DNA of 15,523 nt from JBBCJM01 sp037190175 (lineage in GTDB: Bacteria; Pseudomonadota; Alphaproteobacteria; Rhodobacterales; Rhodobacteraceae), in contig JBBCJM010000199.1 of the NCBI GenBank assembly GCA_037190175.1, forward strand, positions 1 through 15,523. The letters are read 5' to 3'. The notes under the pieces were generated by a model. That model searched no databases. It was not told the origin of the DNA and saw only the letters and a program-made list of their open reading frames with translations. Below, piece after piece: positions 1-6,528 of the stretch. How positions within the stretch are numbered: the first letter of the stretch is position 1; each line of letters starts with the position of its first letter. Made by a program: the position numbers and the translations under genes.

Positions 1-16
1 AGTATCCTCGGGGGGT

Positions 17-38
17 CCGGGGGCAGACGGCCCCCCGG
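17..38. terminator. GC-rich hairpin, possible terminator or dispersed intergenic repeat
   Basis: CCGGGGG at 17-23 can pair with CCCCCGG at 32-38 across an 8-base loop. It lies inside a run of G and C tracts. No T-tract follows, so it is not a classical intrinsic terminator. Similar G-tract/C-tract hairpins are common behind genes in Rhodobacteraceae (recollection, not a search). It probably marks the 3' side of a gene left of the window. Confidence 0.35.
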
Positions 39-119
39 CGCGTTCAAGCAATCCGGTCCCGGCAGCGGGTCGCAAGCGGCGCCGCACAGAGACCCCCGCA
101 GGGATGCAGGTTGCCCCGC

Positions 120-133
120 GGGGCTTCGGCCCC
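120..133. other. GGGGC-TTCG-GCCCC hairpin upstream of the LLM gene
   Basis: A perfect 5-bp stem (120-124 with 129-133) closes on TTCG, the exceptionally stable tetraloop in RNA. It lies 30 bases before the start codon of the flavin oxidoreductase. It could be the 5' leader of that gene or the 3' end of an upstream transcript. The left arm also forms a near-continuous palindrome with GCCCC at 113-117. Function is not determined. Confidence 0.35.
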
Positions 134-163
134 TAGCTGGGATCGCAGCGGATGGAGGGCGGC

Positions 164-1186
164 ATGGGCCTGGAACTGGGACTGGACACCTTTGGCGACG
201 TGACGAACGGCCCGGACGGCCGGCCGAAGCCGCAGGCGCAGGTGCTGCGCGACGTGGTGGAGGAAGGCGTGCTGGCCGACGCGGTGGGCGTGGATGTGCT
301 GTCCCTGGGCGAGCACCACCGCGACGACTTCGCCATCTCCTCGCCCGAGACGGTGGCCGCCGCCATCGCCGCCCGGACCTCGCGCATCAAGCTGGGGTCG
401 GGGGTGACCGTGCTGTCCTCCGACGACCCCGTGCGGGTGTTCCAGCGGTTTTCCACCCTGAACGCGATCTCCGGCGGGCGGGCCGAGGTGATCGTGGGGC
501 GGGGGTCGTTCATCGAGAGCTTCCCGCTGTTCGGCTTCGACCTCAACGACTACGAGCGGCTGTTCGAGGAACGGCTGGACCTCTTCGCCCGGCTGATCCG
601 CGAGGACAGGGTGACCTGGAAGGGCGAGACCCGGGCCGCCTTGAAGGCGCAGGTGGTCTACCCGCCCTTGGAGACACCCCTGCGCACCTGGGTCGGCGTG
701 GGCGGCAGCCCGGAATCGGTGGTGCGCGCGGTGCGCCACGACCTGCCCCTGATGCTGGCGATTATCGGCGGGCCGGCGGGGCGGTTCAAAGCCTACGTCG
801 ATCTCTACCACAAGGCTTCCGAGCAGATCGGCCAGGCCCCGCGCGAGATCGGGGTGCATTCGCCGGGCTTCGTGGCCGAGACGGACGAACTTGCCCGCGA
901 CCGCTACTGGGCCGGCTACAAGGCGATGCACGACCGCATCGGCCGCGAGCGTGGTTGGCCGCCCACCACCAAGGCGGATTTCCTGCGCGAGGTGGAACAC
1001 GGCGCGATGTACGTGGGCGCGCCCGAGACGGTGGCACGCAAGATCGCCGGCACGGTGAAGGCGCTGGGGCTCAGCCGGTTCCAGATGAAATACTCCGGCG
1101 GCCCCGTCCCGCACGACCACGCGATGGAGGCGATCCGGCTCTATGGCGAGAAGGTCGCGCCGATGGTGCGCGACATGCTGGGCTGA
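164..1186 (+). CDS. LLM class flavin-dependent oxidoreductase (luciferase-like)
   Basis: Predicted 340-residue soluble flavoprotein of the bacterial luciferase-like superfamily. These are TIM-barrel enzymes that use reduced FMN or F420 to oxidise organic substrates; the substrate here is unknown. The sequence closely fits the subgroup typified by Atu2307 (TIGR03858-like): an N-terminal LELGLDTFGDV strand, GEHHRDDF at about 49-56, VTVLSSDDPVRVFQ at 81-94 and GRAEVIVGRGS at 105-115. An in-frame ATG at 152 also exists. The ATG at 164 is preferred because GGAGG at 154-158 lies 5 bases before it and the earlier ATG overlaps that ribosome site. The gene converges with an NlpC/P60 gene with no intervening base. 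An FMN reductase-type gene 2.4 kb downstream could supply reduced flavin, but nothing shows the two are partners. Confidence 0.88.
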   Translation: MGLELGLDTFGDVTNGPDGRPKPQAQVLRDVVEEGVLADAVGVDVLSLGEHHRDDFAISSPETVAAAIAARTSRIKLGSGVTVLSSDDPVRVFQRFSTLNAISGGRAEVIVGRGSFIESFPLFGFDLNDYERLFEERLDLFARLIREDRVTWKGETRAALKAQVVYPPLETPLRTWVGVGGSPESVVRAVRHDLPLMLAIIGGPAGRFKAYVDLYHKASEQIGQAPREIGVHSPGFVAETDELARDRYWAGYKAMHDRIGRERGWPPTTKADFLREVEHGAMYVGAPETVARKIAGTVKALGLSRFQMKYSGGPVPHDHAMEAIRLYGEKVAPMVRDMLG

Positions 1187-1984
1187 TCAGCGCCGTCGGG
1201 CGCGGGCCGGGCCGGTGCGTGCCTCAACCTCGGCCAGGGGCTCGGCCACCACCGCCATGTGGTGGCCGTTGGCGTGGATCAGCGTGGCCTCGTCCAGCAG
1301 CATCCCCACATGGCCGGGCCAGAACATGAGGTCGCCCCGCTGCGGGGCGCCTTCCGCCGGGGCCAGCGCCTTTTCTTGCAAGTCGCTGTCGCCCGGGCAG
1401 GGCAGGCCGCAGGCCAGCCGCGCCGCCTGCGCCAGCCCGGAACAGTCCAGCCCCTCGCGCGAATTGCCGCCCCAGAGATAGGGCACCCCCAGGAACAGCC
1501 CGGCAATATCGGCCGGATCCTCATGCCAGGCGCCCAAGGGGCGCAGATGCGCCGCCGGCACCCAGCCGCGAGGGGTGGCGGCGAAGGCGCCCTGCTGCCC
1601 CGTCACCCGCAGCCGGGCGTTGAGGGTCAGGCTGCCAAGGGGCCGCGCCTGCACCCGCGGCTCGGGGTAAAGGTGGGTGCCCAAGGTCGCCACCCAATGC
1701 GAGGGCTGGGTGGGGGCACCAAGGGCGGCCGCGGAGAGCCAGCCGCAATAGCCGTCCTTCTCCGCCCGCCCGAAGGCCCAATCCCCTTCCCGGTCGATCA
1801 CCAGGAACCCGTCGCCCAGCAGCAGCTGCCGGTCCAGCGCCCCCCCGGGCGAGGCCAGCAGGTCGGCCAGCGGCACCGCCACCTCGGCCGGCTCGCCCTC
1901 GGTCCAGGCCGGTGCCTCCACCCGCCCCCGCAGCGAGACATGCGCCACCCGCGCCGTGGCCGGGGTCAGCCGCCGGTCGCTCAC
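1187..1984 (-). CDS. NlpC/P60 family cysteine peptidase with SH3-like N-terminal region
   Basis: Predicted 265 residues. Residues from about 60 to 150 look like bacterial SH3-type wall-binding repeats (FLVIDREGDWAFGRAEKDGYCGWL, then THLYPEPRVQARPLGSLTLN). The C-terminal NlpC/P60 domain starts near 160 with GVPYLWGGNSREGLDCSGL. The papain-like triad is visible: Cys181 in DCSG, His225 in GHVGM and a third polar residue at His237 in LIHANG. Such enzymes cleave D-glutamyl-diaminopimelate-type bonds in murein peptides. No signal peptide is evident, which suggests cytoplasmic peptide recycling, as in dipeptidyl-peptidase VI-like proteins (inference). The start is GTG at 1982-1984, overlapping the TGA of the upstream aminopeptidase gene (GTGA), so the two are probably translationally coupled. 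The stop abuts the convergent LLM gene stop, with both in one TGATCA. Confidence 0.9.
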   Translation of the reverse strand: MSDRRLTPATARVAHVSLRGRVEAPAWTEGEPAEVAVPLADLLASPGGALDRQLLLGDGFLVIDREGDWAFGRAEKDGYCGWLSAAALGAPTQPSHWVATLGTHLYPEPRVQARPLGSLTLNARLRVTGQQGAFAATPRGWVPAAHLRPLGAWHEDPADIAGLFLGVPYLWGGNSREGLDCSGLAQAARLACGLPCPGDSDLQEKALAPAEGAPQRGDLMFWPGHVGMLLDEATLIHANGHHMAVVAEPLAEVEARTGPARARRR

Positions 1985-3372
1985 AGCCCCACCATCCCGG
2001 GCAGCGCCTCGAACAGCGCCCGCGCCCCCTGGCCCACGCCGCCGACGGGGCGGGCGGGCGCCTCGGCGGGCTGGTGGGCGTAGATGTCGAAATGGATGTA
2101 GCGCGGGGCGGTGACGAAGCGGCGCAGGAACAGCGCCGCGGTGATCGAGCCCGCCATGCCCCCCGAGGGCGCATTGTCCAGATCGGCCAGCGCGGGCTCG
2201 ATCATCGGCTCGTAGGGGGTCCAGAACGGCATCCGCCAGACCGGATCGCGCACCCTGGCCGCCGCCTCCGCCAGTGCCGCCGCCAGCGCGTCGTCGTCGG
2301 TGTAGTAGGGCGCGAGGTCCGGCCCCACCGCCACCCGCGCCGCCCCGGTCAGCGTGGCCATCGAGACGATCAGGTCCGGCACCTCCTCGTCCGCCAGGGC
2401 CAAGGCGTCGGCCAGCACCAGCCGCCCCTCGGCGTCGGTGTTGTTGACCTCGACCGTCAGCCCCTTGCGCGAGGTCAGGATGTCGCGCGGCCGCATGGCG
2501 TTGCCGGCGATCGCGTTCTCCACCGCCGGCACGATCAGCCGCAGGCGGACCGGCAGGCGCTGCCCCATGACCATCTGCGCCAGCCCCATCAGCGTGGCCG
2601 CGCCGCCCATGTCCTTCTTCATCTGGAGCATTCCCGAGGACGGCTTGATGTCCAGCCCCCCGGTGTCGAAACAGACCCCCTTGCCCACCAGCGTGACCGC
2701 CGGCCCTTGCTCGCCCCAGCGCAGGTCCATCAGCCGCGGCGCGCGGGGGGAAGCGCGGCCCACCGCGTGGATCATCGGGAAATTGGCGGCCAGCAGGTCG
2801 TCGCCCCGGGTGATGCCGACGCTGGCGCCATGCGCCTCGGCCAGCGCGCGGAAGGCGATCTCCAGTTCGTCGGGGCCGAGGTCGGCGGCGGGCGTGTTGA
2901 CCAGATCGCGGGTCAGCCACTCGGCCGCGGCGATGCGGCGGATGCGGGCGGCGTCGAGCCCCGGCGGGGGGATCAGGCGGGCCTTGGCATCGGCGGAAGG
3001 CTTGCGGTAGCGGTCGAAGCGATAGCCCGCCAGCAGCCAGCCCAGCGCCGCCTCGGCCAGTTCGTCGGGATCCTCCAGCCCCTCGATCCGCCAGGCGCCC
3101 TCCGGCAGCGCGGCGGCGGCGCGGGCGATCAGGAAGCGGTCGCGCTGGCGGGCGGTGGCGGGGCCGAGGCCGAAGGCGGCCGCGGCGACCGCGCCCTCCG
3201 CCCCCGGGACCAGCCTCAACTCCCCCCGCCCTGCCGCCCAGCCGGTGGCCCGCAGCCAGGCGGCGGCGGCCGGGGGCTGGGCGGCAAGGAAGGCGTCGAG
3301 ATCCTCGGCGCGGACGACATGCAGGGGCCGCGCGGGCTCCTCGGCACGGGCGAAGTCGGGGCAGGTGGACAT
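1981..3372 (-). CDS. M17 family leucyl aminopeptidase
   Basis: Predicted 463-residue cytosolic metallo-aminopeptidase, which removes N-terminal residues from peptides using two metal ions. The M17 catalytic domain is intact. The expected metal ligands are Lys231 (LVGKG), Asp236 (CFDTGG), Asp254 (MKKDMGG), Asp313 and Glu315 (NTDAEGR). Catalytic candidates are Lys243 (DIKPSSGM) and Arg317. NTDAEGRLVL is the family signature. The N-terminal 150 residues are divergent, as usual for the family. A longer frame extends upstream to 3465, but the ATG at 3370-3372 begins a typical N-terminus and has GGAAG a few bases before it. The last codon overlaps the GTG of the NlpC/P60 gene, suggesting a two-gene peptide-degradation operon. 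The gene is divergent from the FMN reductase gene. Confidence 0.93.
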   Translation of the reverse strand: MSTCPDFARAEEPARPLHVVRAEDLDAFLAAQPPAAAAWLRATGWAAGRGELRLVPGAEGAVAAAAFGLGPATARQRDRFLIARAAAALPEGAWRIEGLEDPDELAEAALGWLLAGYRFDRYRKPSADAKARLIPPPGLDAARIRRIAAAEWLTRDLVNTPAADLGPDELEIAFRALAEAHGASVGITRGDDLLAANFPMIHAVGRASPRAPRLMDLRWGEQGPAVTLVGKGVCFDTGGLDIKPSSGMLQMKKDMGGAATLMGLAQMVMGQRLPVRLRLIVPAVENAIAGNAMRPRDILTSRKGLTVEVNNTDAEGRLVLADALALADEEVPDLIVSMATLTGAARVAVGPDLAPYYTDDDALAAALAEAAARVRDPVWRMPFWTPYEPMIEPALADLDNAPSGGMAGSITAALFLRRFVTAPRYIHFDIYAHQPAEAPARPVGGVGQGARALFEALPGMVGL

Positions 3373-3461
3373 GGGGGCTTCCGGCAACAGGGCAGGTCGC
3401 CGCCACCCTAGCCGCTGCCGCCGCGCCGGCAAGCCCCGTCCGGAATGTGAGCCCGCGCACA

Positions 3462-3479
3462 GCACCGGCGCGGCGGTGC
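3462..3479. promoter_or_regulatory. Inverted repeat in the divergent aminopeptidase/FMN reductase promoter region
   Basis: GCACCG at 3462-3467 and CGGTGC at 3474-3479 form a 6-bp inverted repeat with a 6-base spacer. GCGCAC (3455-3460) and GTGCGC (3476-3481) are an alternative pairing. The 177-base gap (3373-3549) separates two divergent genes and must hold both promoters, so this is a possible operator. At this GC content such repeats can arise by chance. I see no convincing -35/-10 pair. Confidence 0.25.
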
Positions 3480-3535
3480 GCCTTTCGCAGGGGCCGCGGG
3501 GAAGCTATCTCGATCCTCACCGATTTCCATCCCGC

Positions 3536-3541
3536 AAGGAG
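3536..3541 (+). promoter_or_regulatory. Strong ribosome-binding site of the FMN reductase gene
   Basis: AAGGAG at 3536-3541 lies 8 bases before the ATG at 3550. It is among the best Shine-Dalgarno matches in the window and fixes that start. Confidence 0.75.
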
Positions 3542-3549
3542 ACCCGTCC

Positions 3550-4143
3550 ATGAGCACCAAAGCGAAGATCGCCGTCATCGTCGGCTCGACCCGCCCCACC
3601 CGCTTTGCCGACATTCCGGCCCAGTGGATCCTGAAACAGGCCCAGGCCCGCGACGAGTTCGAGGTGGAGCTGGTGGACCTGCGCGACTACGACCTGCCCT
3701 TCTTCTCCGAGGTCGCCACGAACGCCTGGGCGCCCTCGCAGTCCGAGGCCGCGCAGAAGTGGCAGAAGAAGATCGGCGAGTTCGACGGCTACCTCTTCGT
3801 GGTGGCCGAGTACAACCGCTCGATCACCGGGGCGCTGAAGAACGCGCTGGACCAGGCCTATGTCGAATGGAACCACAAGCCGATGGCGGTGATGGCCTAT
3901 GGCTCGGTGGGCGGCGCCCGCGCGGCCGAACACCTGCGCAACATCGCGGTGGAACTGCAGATGGTGCCGGTGCGCAGCGGCGTGCATCTGGGCATGGGCG
4001 ATTTCTTCAAGGTCCATCCGGGCATGGGCGGCTCGGGCAAGATGGAGGACGTGGAGGCCAACCTGGCGCAGGCCGCCAAGGCCACCTTCGACGACCTGGC
4101 GTGGTGGACCAAGGCCACCAAGGCCGCCCGCGCCCAGGGCTGA
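3550..4143 (+). CDS. NAD(P)H-dependent FMN reductase family flavoprotein
   Basis: Predicted 197-residue flavodoxin-fold protein (NADPH-dependent FMN reductase family). Members bind FMN and reduce flavins, quinones, azo dyes or chromate with NAD(P)H. The phosphate-binding loop GSTRPTR is at 12-18. The flavin-contact segment VAEYNRSITGALKNALD is at 85-101 (the family's PEYN-type motif, here AEYN). YGSVGGARAAEHLR at 117-130 is the third conserved loop. Length is normal and no membrane segment is present. AAGGAG 8 bases upstream fixes the ATG. It is divergent from the M17 aminopeptidase gene and followed, after a 12-base gap, by the putative PHO-box array of the ugp operon, so it is likely transcribed separately. 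The exact electron acceptor cannot be read from the sequence. Confidence 0.9.
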   Translation: MSTKAKIAVIVGSTRPTRFADIPAQWILKQAQARDEFEVELVDLRDYDLPFFSEVATNAWAPSQSEAAQKWQKKIGEFDGYLFVVAEYNRSITGALKNALDQAYVEWNHKPMAVMAYGSVGGARAAEHLRNIAVELQMVPVRSGVHLGMGDFFKVHPGMGGSGKMEDVEANLAQAAKATFDDLAWWTKATKAARAQG

Positions 4144-4155
4144 CCCCCTCCCGGC

Positions 4156-4199
4156 GGGTCACGAAACCGCAACGCAGGCTTCACGCAGGCATCACATCC
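4156..4199 (+). promoter_or_regulatory. Putative tandem PHO-box array (four 11-base units) upstream of ugpB
   Basis: Four consecutive 11-base units carry related heptamers in the same register: GGGTCAC at 4156, CCGCAAC at 4167, GCTTCAC at 4178 and GCATCAC at 4189. The PhoB half-site in alpha- and gammaproteobacteria is CTGTCAC/T followed by 4 bases, repeated every 11. The units match it at 5, 4, 4 and 4 of 7 positions, with AC at the end of every unit and TCAC in three of the four. A TAAG at 4206-4209 could belong to a -10 element about 10 bases downstream. E. coli ugp is PhoB-activated, so the placement is sensible. The individual matches are weak; the periodicity is the argument. Confidence 0.5.
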
Positions 4200-4221
4200 C
4201 ACCCCTAAGCCCGCGATGAGG

Positions 4222-4246
4222 GCGCCGCCCCCTGCCGGGGCGGCGC
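4222..4246 (+). other. Perfect 10-bp hairpin in the ugpB leader
   Basis: GCGCCGCCCC at 4222-4231 pairs perfectly with GGGGCGGCGC at 4237-4246 across a 5-base loop. It ends 11 bases before the ugpB Shine-Dalgarno sequence (GGAG at 4258-4261). There is no T-run. If transcription starts just after the PHO-like array, the stem is in the ugp 5' leader and may stabilise the message or influence initiation. Alternatively it ends the transcript of the FMN reductase gene. Confidence 0.5.
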
Positions 4247-4267
4247 AGCGGACGAATGGAGTGGGAC

Positions 4268-5587
4268 ATGAAGATGCAACTGACCGGCGCGCTGATCGCC
4301 TTTTCCCTGACGGCCGGCGCCGCCATGGCGCAGACCGAGGTGCAGTGGTGGCATGCCATGGGCGGCGAGCTGGGCGCCAAGCTGGAAGAGATCGCCGCGG
4401 GCTTCAACGCTGCGCAGTCGGACTACCGGATCGTGCCGGTCTACAAGGGGTCGTATCCCGAAACGCTGACCGCCGCCATCGCCGCCTTCCGCGCGGGCGA
4501 GCAGCCCGCCATCGTGCAGGTGTTCGAGGTGGGCACCGGCACCATGATGGCCGCCCGGGGCGCGGTCTATCCGGTCTATCAGCTGATGGCCGACCAGGGC
4601 CGCGGCTTCGATCCGGCCGACTATCTGGCGCCGGTGGTGGGCTATTATTCGGACCCCGAGGGCAACATCCTGTCGCTGCCCTTCAACTCCTCCACACCCA
4701 TCATGTATTACAACAAGGATGTCTTCGCGAAGGCGGGGCTCGACCCCGAGGTCGCGCCGCGCACCTGGGCCGAGGTCGAGGCGTTCTCGCAGAAGATCGT
4801 CTCCTCGGGCGCGGCGACCTGCGGCTTCACCACCGGCTGGATCAGCTGGGTGCAGCTGGAAAACCTCTCGGCGCTGCACGACGCGCCCTACGGCACGCTG
4901 GAGAACGGCTTCGGCGGCATGGGGTCGGAGTTCACCTTCAACGGCGACGTGCAGGTGAAGCATTGGGAGAACCTGAAGAAATGGGCCGACGCCGGCCTGT
5001 TCCAGTACGGCGGCCCGGTGGGCGGCAACGACGCGCCGCCGAAGTTCTATTCCCAGGAATGCGCGATCTACATGAATTCCTCGGCCTCGCGCGCCGGGGT
5101 CATCAACAACGCCAAGGACTTCCAGGTCGGCTTTGCCCCCCTTCCCTATTATGACGACGTGATCGCGGAGCCGAAGAACTCGATCATCGGCGGCGCCACG
5201 CTCTGGGTGCTGACCGGGCGGCCGGATGCGGAATATGCCGGGGTCGCGGCCTTCTTCGACCATCTGTCGCAGGCCGAGGTGCAGGCCGACTGGCACCAGT
5301 TCACCGGCTATCTGCCGATCACCAACGCCACCTTCGACCTGGGCGAAAGCCAGGGCTACTACGCCGCCAACCCGGGTTCGGACATCGCCATCCGGCAGAT
5401 CACCCGCGGCACGCCCTCGGCCAGTTCCAAGGGCATCCGCTTCGGCAACCTGACGCAGGTGCGCGACGTGATCGACAGCGAGTTCGAGGCGCTGCTGGCC
5501 GGGCAGAAGACGGCGCGCGAGGCGCTGGACGCGGCGGTGGCGCGCGGCAACCAGATCCTGCGCGACTTCGAGGCGGCCAACGGCTGA
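4268..5587 (+). CDS. ugpB: sn-Glycerol-3-phosphate ABC transporter, periplasmic binding protein
   Basis: Predicted 439-residue periplasmic binding protein; E. coli UgpB has 438. It begins with a signal peptide (MKMQ, hydrophobic LTGALIAFSLTAGAA, AMA-Q cleavage near 21/22). Residues that bind glycerol-3-phosphate in E. coli UgpB are conserved by my recalled alignment: Tyr63 (KGSYPE), Glu87 (VFEVGT), Ser142 (PFNSSTP) and Trp167 (RTWAEV). So are the later IIGGATLW, GYLPIT and GIRFGNL segments. The first gene of ugpBAEC, it captures G3P, and possibly glycerophosphodiesters, for the UgpAE channel. ATG 4268 is chosen over ATG 4256 because GGAG at 4258-4261 lies 6 bases before it and the shorter form starts directly with the signal peptide. 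The PHO-like array and leader hairpin upstream suggest induction by phosphate starvation. Confidence 0.96.
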   Translation: MKMQLTGALIAFSLTAGAAMAQTEVQWWHAMGGELGAKLEEIAAGFNAAQSDYRIVPVYKGSYPETLTAAIAAFRAGEQPAIVQVFEVGTGTMMAARGAVYPVYQLMADQGRGFDPADYLAPVVGYYSDPEGNILSLPFNSSTPIMYYNKDVFAKAGLDPEVAPRTWAEVEAFSQKIVSSGAATCGFTTGWISWVQLENLSALHDAPYGTLENGFGGMGSEFTFNGDVQVKHWENLKKWADAGLFQYGGPVGGNDAPPKFYSQECAIYMNSSASRAGVINNAKDFQVGFAPLPYYDDVIAEPKNSIIGGATLWVLTGRPDAEYAGVAAFFDHLSQAEVQADWHQFTGYLPITNATFDLGESQGYYAANPGSDIAIRQITRGTPSASSKGIRFGNLTQVRDVIDSEFEALLAGQKTAREALDAAVARGNQILRDFEAANG

Positions 5588-5599
5588 GCCTGCGCCTGC

Positions 5600-5625
5600 G
5601 GGCACGCGCCATCCCGCGCGTGCCC
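5600..5625 (+). other. Perfect 10-bp hairpin between ugpB and ugpA
   Basis: GGGCACGCGC at 5600-5609 pairs perfectly with GCGCGTGCCC at 5616-5625 around a 6-base loop. It starts 13 bases after the ugpB stop codon and ends 18 bases before the ugpA ATG. No T-tract follows. In other ABC operons, stem-loops behind the binding-protein gene (such as malE-malF) protect the upstream message and lower expression of the membrane genes; that role is inferred here. Confidence 0.6.
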
Positions 5626-5643
5626 CTTGCCGTTCGGGGCCCC

Positions 5644-6528
5644 ATGCAGACCAAGCGCACGATCTTTCCCGGCCGCCTGCTGCCCTATGCGCTGGTGGCG
5701 CCGCAGCTGGCCGTCACCGCGGTCTTCTTCCTCTGGCCCGCGGCGCAGGCGATCTGGACCTCGTTCCGCCGCGAAGACCCCTTCGGCCTCAGCACCGCCT
5801 TCGTGGGGCTGGCCAACTACCGGCGGCTGCTGGGCAGCGGCGAATGGCTGGAGTCGCTGTCGATCACCGCGGTCTTCGCCATTTCCGTCACGCTGCTGTC
5901 GATGGTCACGGCGCTGGTGCTGGCGCTGGCGGTCAACCGGGTGCTGCGGGGGGCGCGCATCTATACCACGCTGCTGGTCTGGCCCTATGCGGTGGCGCCG
6001 GTGGTGGCGGGGGTGCTGTGGTGGTTCCTGTTCAACCCCACCATCGGCATCCTGCCCATGGCGCTCTCGGGCCTCGGCATCCGCTGGAACCACCGGATCC
6101 ACGGCGACCATGCGATGATCCTGGTCGTCATCGCGGCGACGTGGAAGCAGATCTCCTACAACTTCCTGTTCTTCCTGGCCGCGCTGCAATCGGTGCCGAA
6201 ATCGCTGGTCGAGGCCGCGGCCATCGACGGCGCCGGGCCCTTCAAGCGGATGCGCGACATCGTGCTGCCCCTGATCTCGCCCACCACCTTCTTCCTGCTG
6301 ATCGTCAACATCAACTACGCGATGTTCGACACCTTCCCGATCATCGACGCCACCACCGGCGGCGGGCCGGCGGGGGCCACCAACATCCTGGTCTACAAGG
6401 TCTATGCCGACGGGGTGCTGGGGCTGAACCTCGGCTCGTCCTCGGCGCAGTCGGTGGTGCTGATGGCCATCGTGATCGCGCTGACCTTCGTCCAGTTCCG
6501 CTATGTCGAACGCAAGGTGCAATATTGA
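5644..6528 (+). CDS. ugpA: sn-Glycerol-3-phosphate ABC transporter, permease subunit
   Basis: Predicted 294-residue inner-membrane permease with about six transmembrane segments (near 12-34, 73-100, 107-130, 157-180, 210-233 and 266-287). The cytoplasmic EAA loop, EAAAIDGAGPFKRMRDIVLP at 190-209, is where the ATPase UgpC docks. LPYALVAPQLAVTAVFFLWPA, FLFNPTIGIL and WKQISYNFLFF strongly resemble E. coli UgpA. ATG 5644 gives the same N-terminal length as the E. coli protein. The in-frame GTG at 5620 lies in the right arm of the intergenic hairpin and is rejected. No strong Shine-Dalgarno precedes 5644. The 56-base gap to ugpB is the only sizeable gap in the operon. The stop codon overlaps the ugpE start. 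Confidence 0.95.
   Translation: MQTKRTIFPGRLLPYALVAPQLAVTAVFFLWPAAQAIWTSFRREDPFGLSTAFVGLANYRRLLGSGEWLESLSITAVFAISVTLLSMVTALVLALAVNRVLRGARIYTTLLVWPYAVAPVVAGVLWWFLFNPTIGILPMALSGLGIRWNHRIHGDHAMILVVIAATWKQISYNFLFFLAALQSVPKSLVEAAAIDGAGPFKRMRDIVLPLISPTTFFLLIVNINYAMFDTFPIIDATTGGGPAGATNILVYKVYADGVLGLNLGSSSAQSVVLMAIVIALTFVQFRYVERKVQY

Noticed and set aside
113..124. GCCCC-GC-GGGGC palindrome as a hairpin
   Set aside because: A 2-base loop is too tight for RNA; the overlapping TTCG hairpin at 120-133 is the better structure.
152..163. ATG at 152 as start of the LLM oxidoreductase
   Set aside because: The codon overlaps GGAGG, which is ideally spaced for ATG 164, and MEGG is not part of the conserved N-terminus.
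1187..3520. A 777-codon minus-strand open frame covering both the NlpC/P60 and the aminopeptidase genes
   Set aside because: Only its last 265 codons look like protein. The upstream part is an Arg/Gly/Ala-rich shadow of the aminopeptidase frame. The real junction is the GTGA overlap at 1981-1984, so there is no fusion or frameshift.
4256..4267. ATG at 4256 as start of ugpB
   Set aside because: It overlaps the GGAG ribosome site that serves ATG 4268 and would place MEWD before a normal signal peptide.
5620..5643. GTG at 5620 as start of ugpA
   Set aside because: It is within the right arm of the intergenic hairpin and adds eight residues absent from the family; ATG 5644 aligns with E. coli UgpA.
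5844..6524. N-terminal extension of the ugpE reading frame inside ugpA
   Set aside because: The residues before IENRPWL are low-complexity shadow of ugpA; the UgpE family begins at the TTG codon at 6525.
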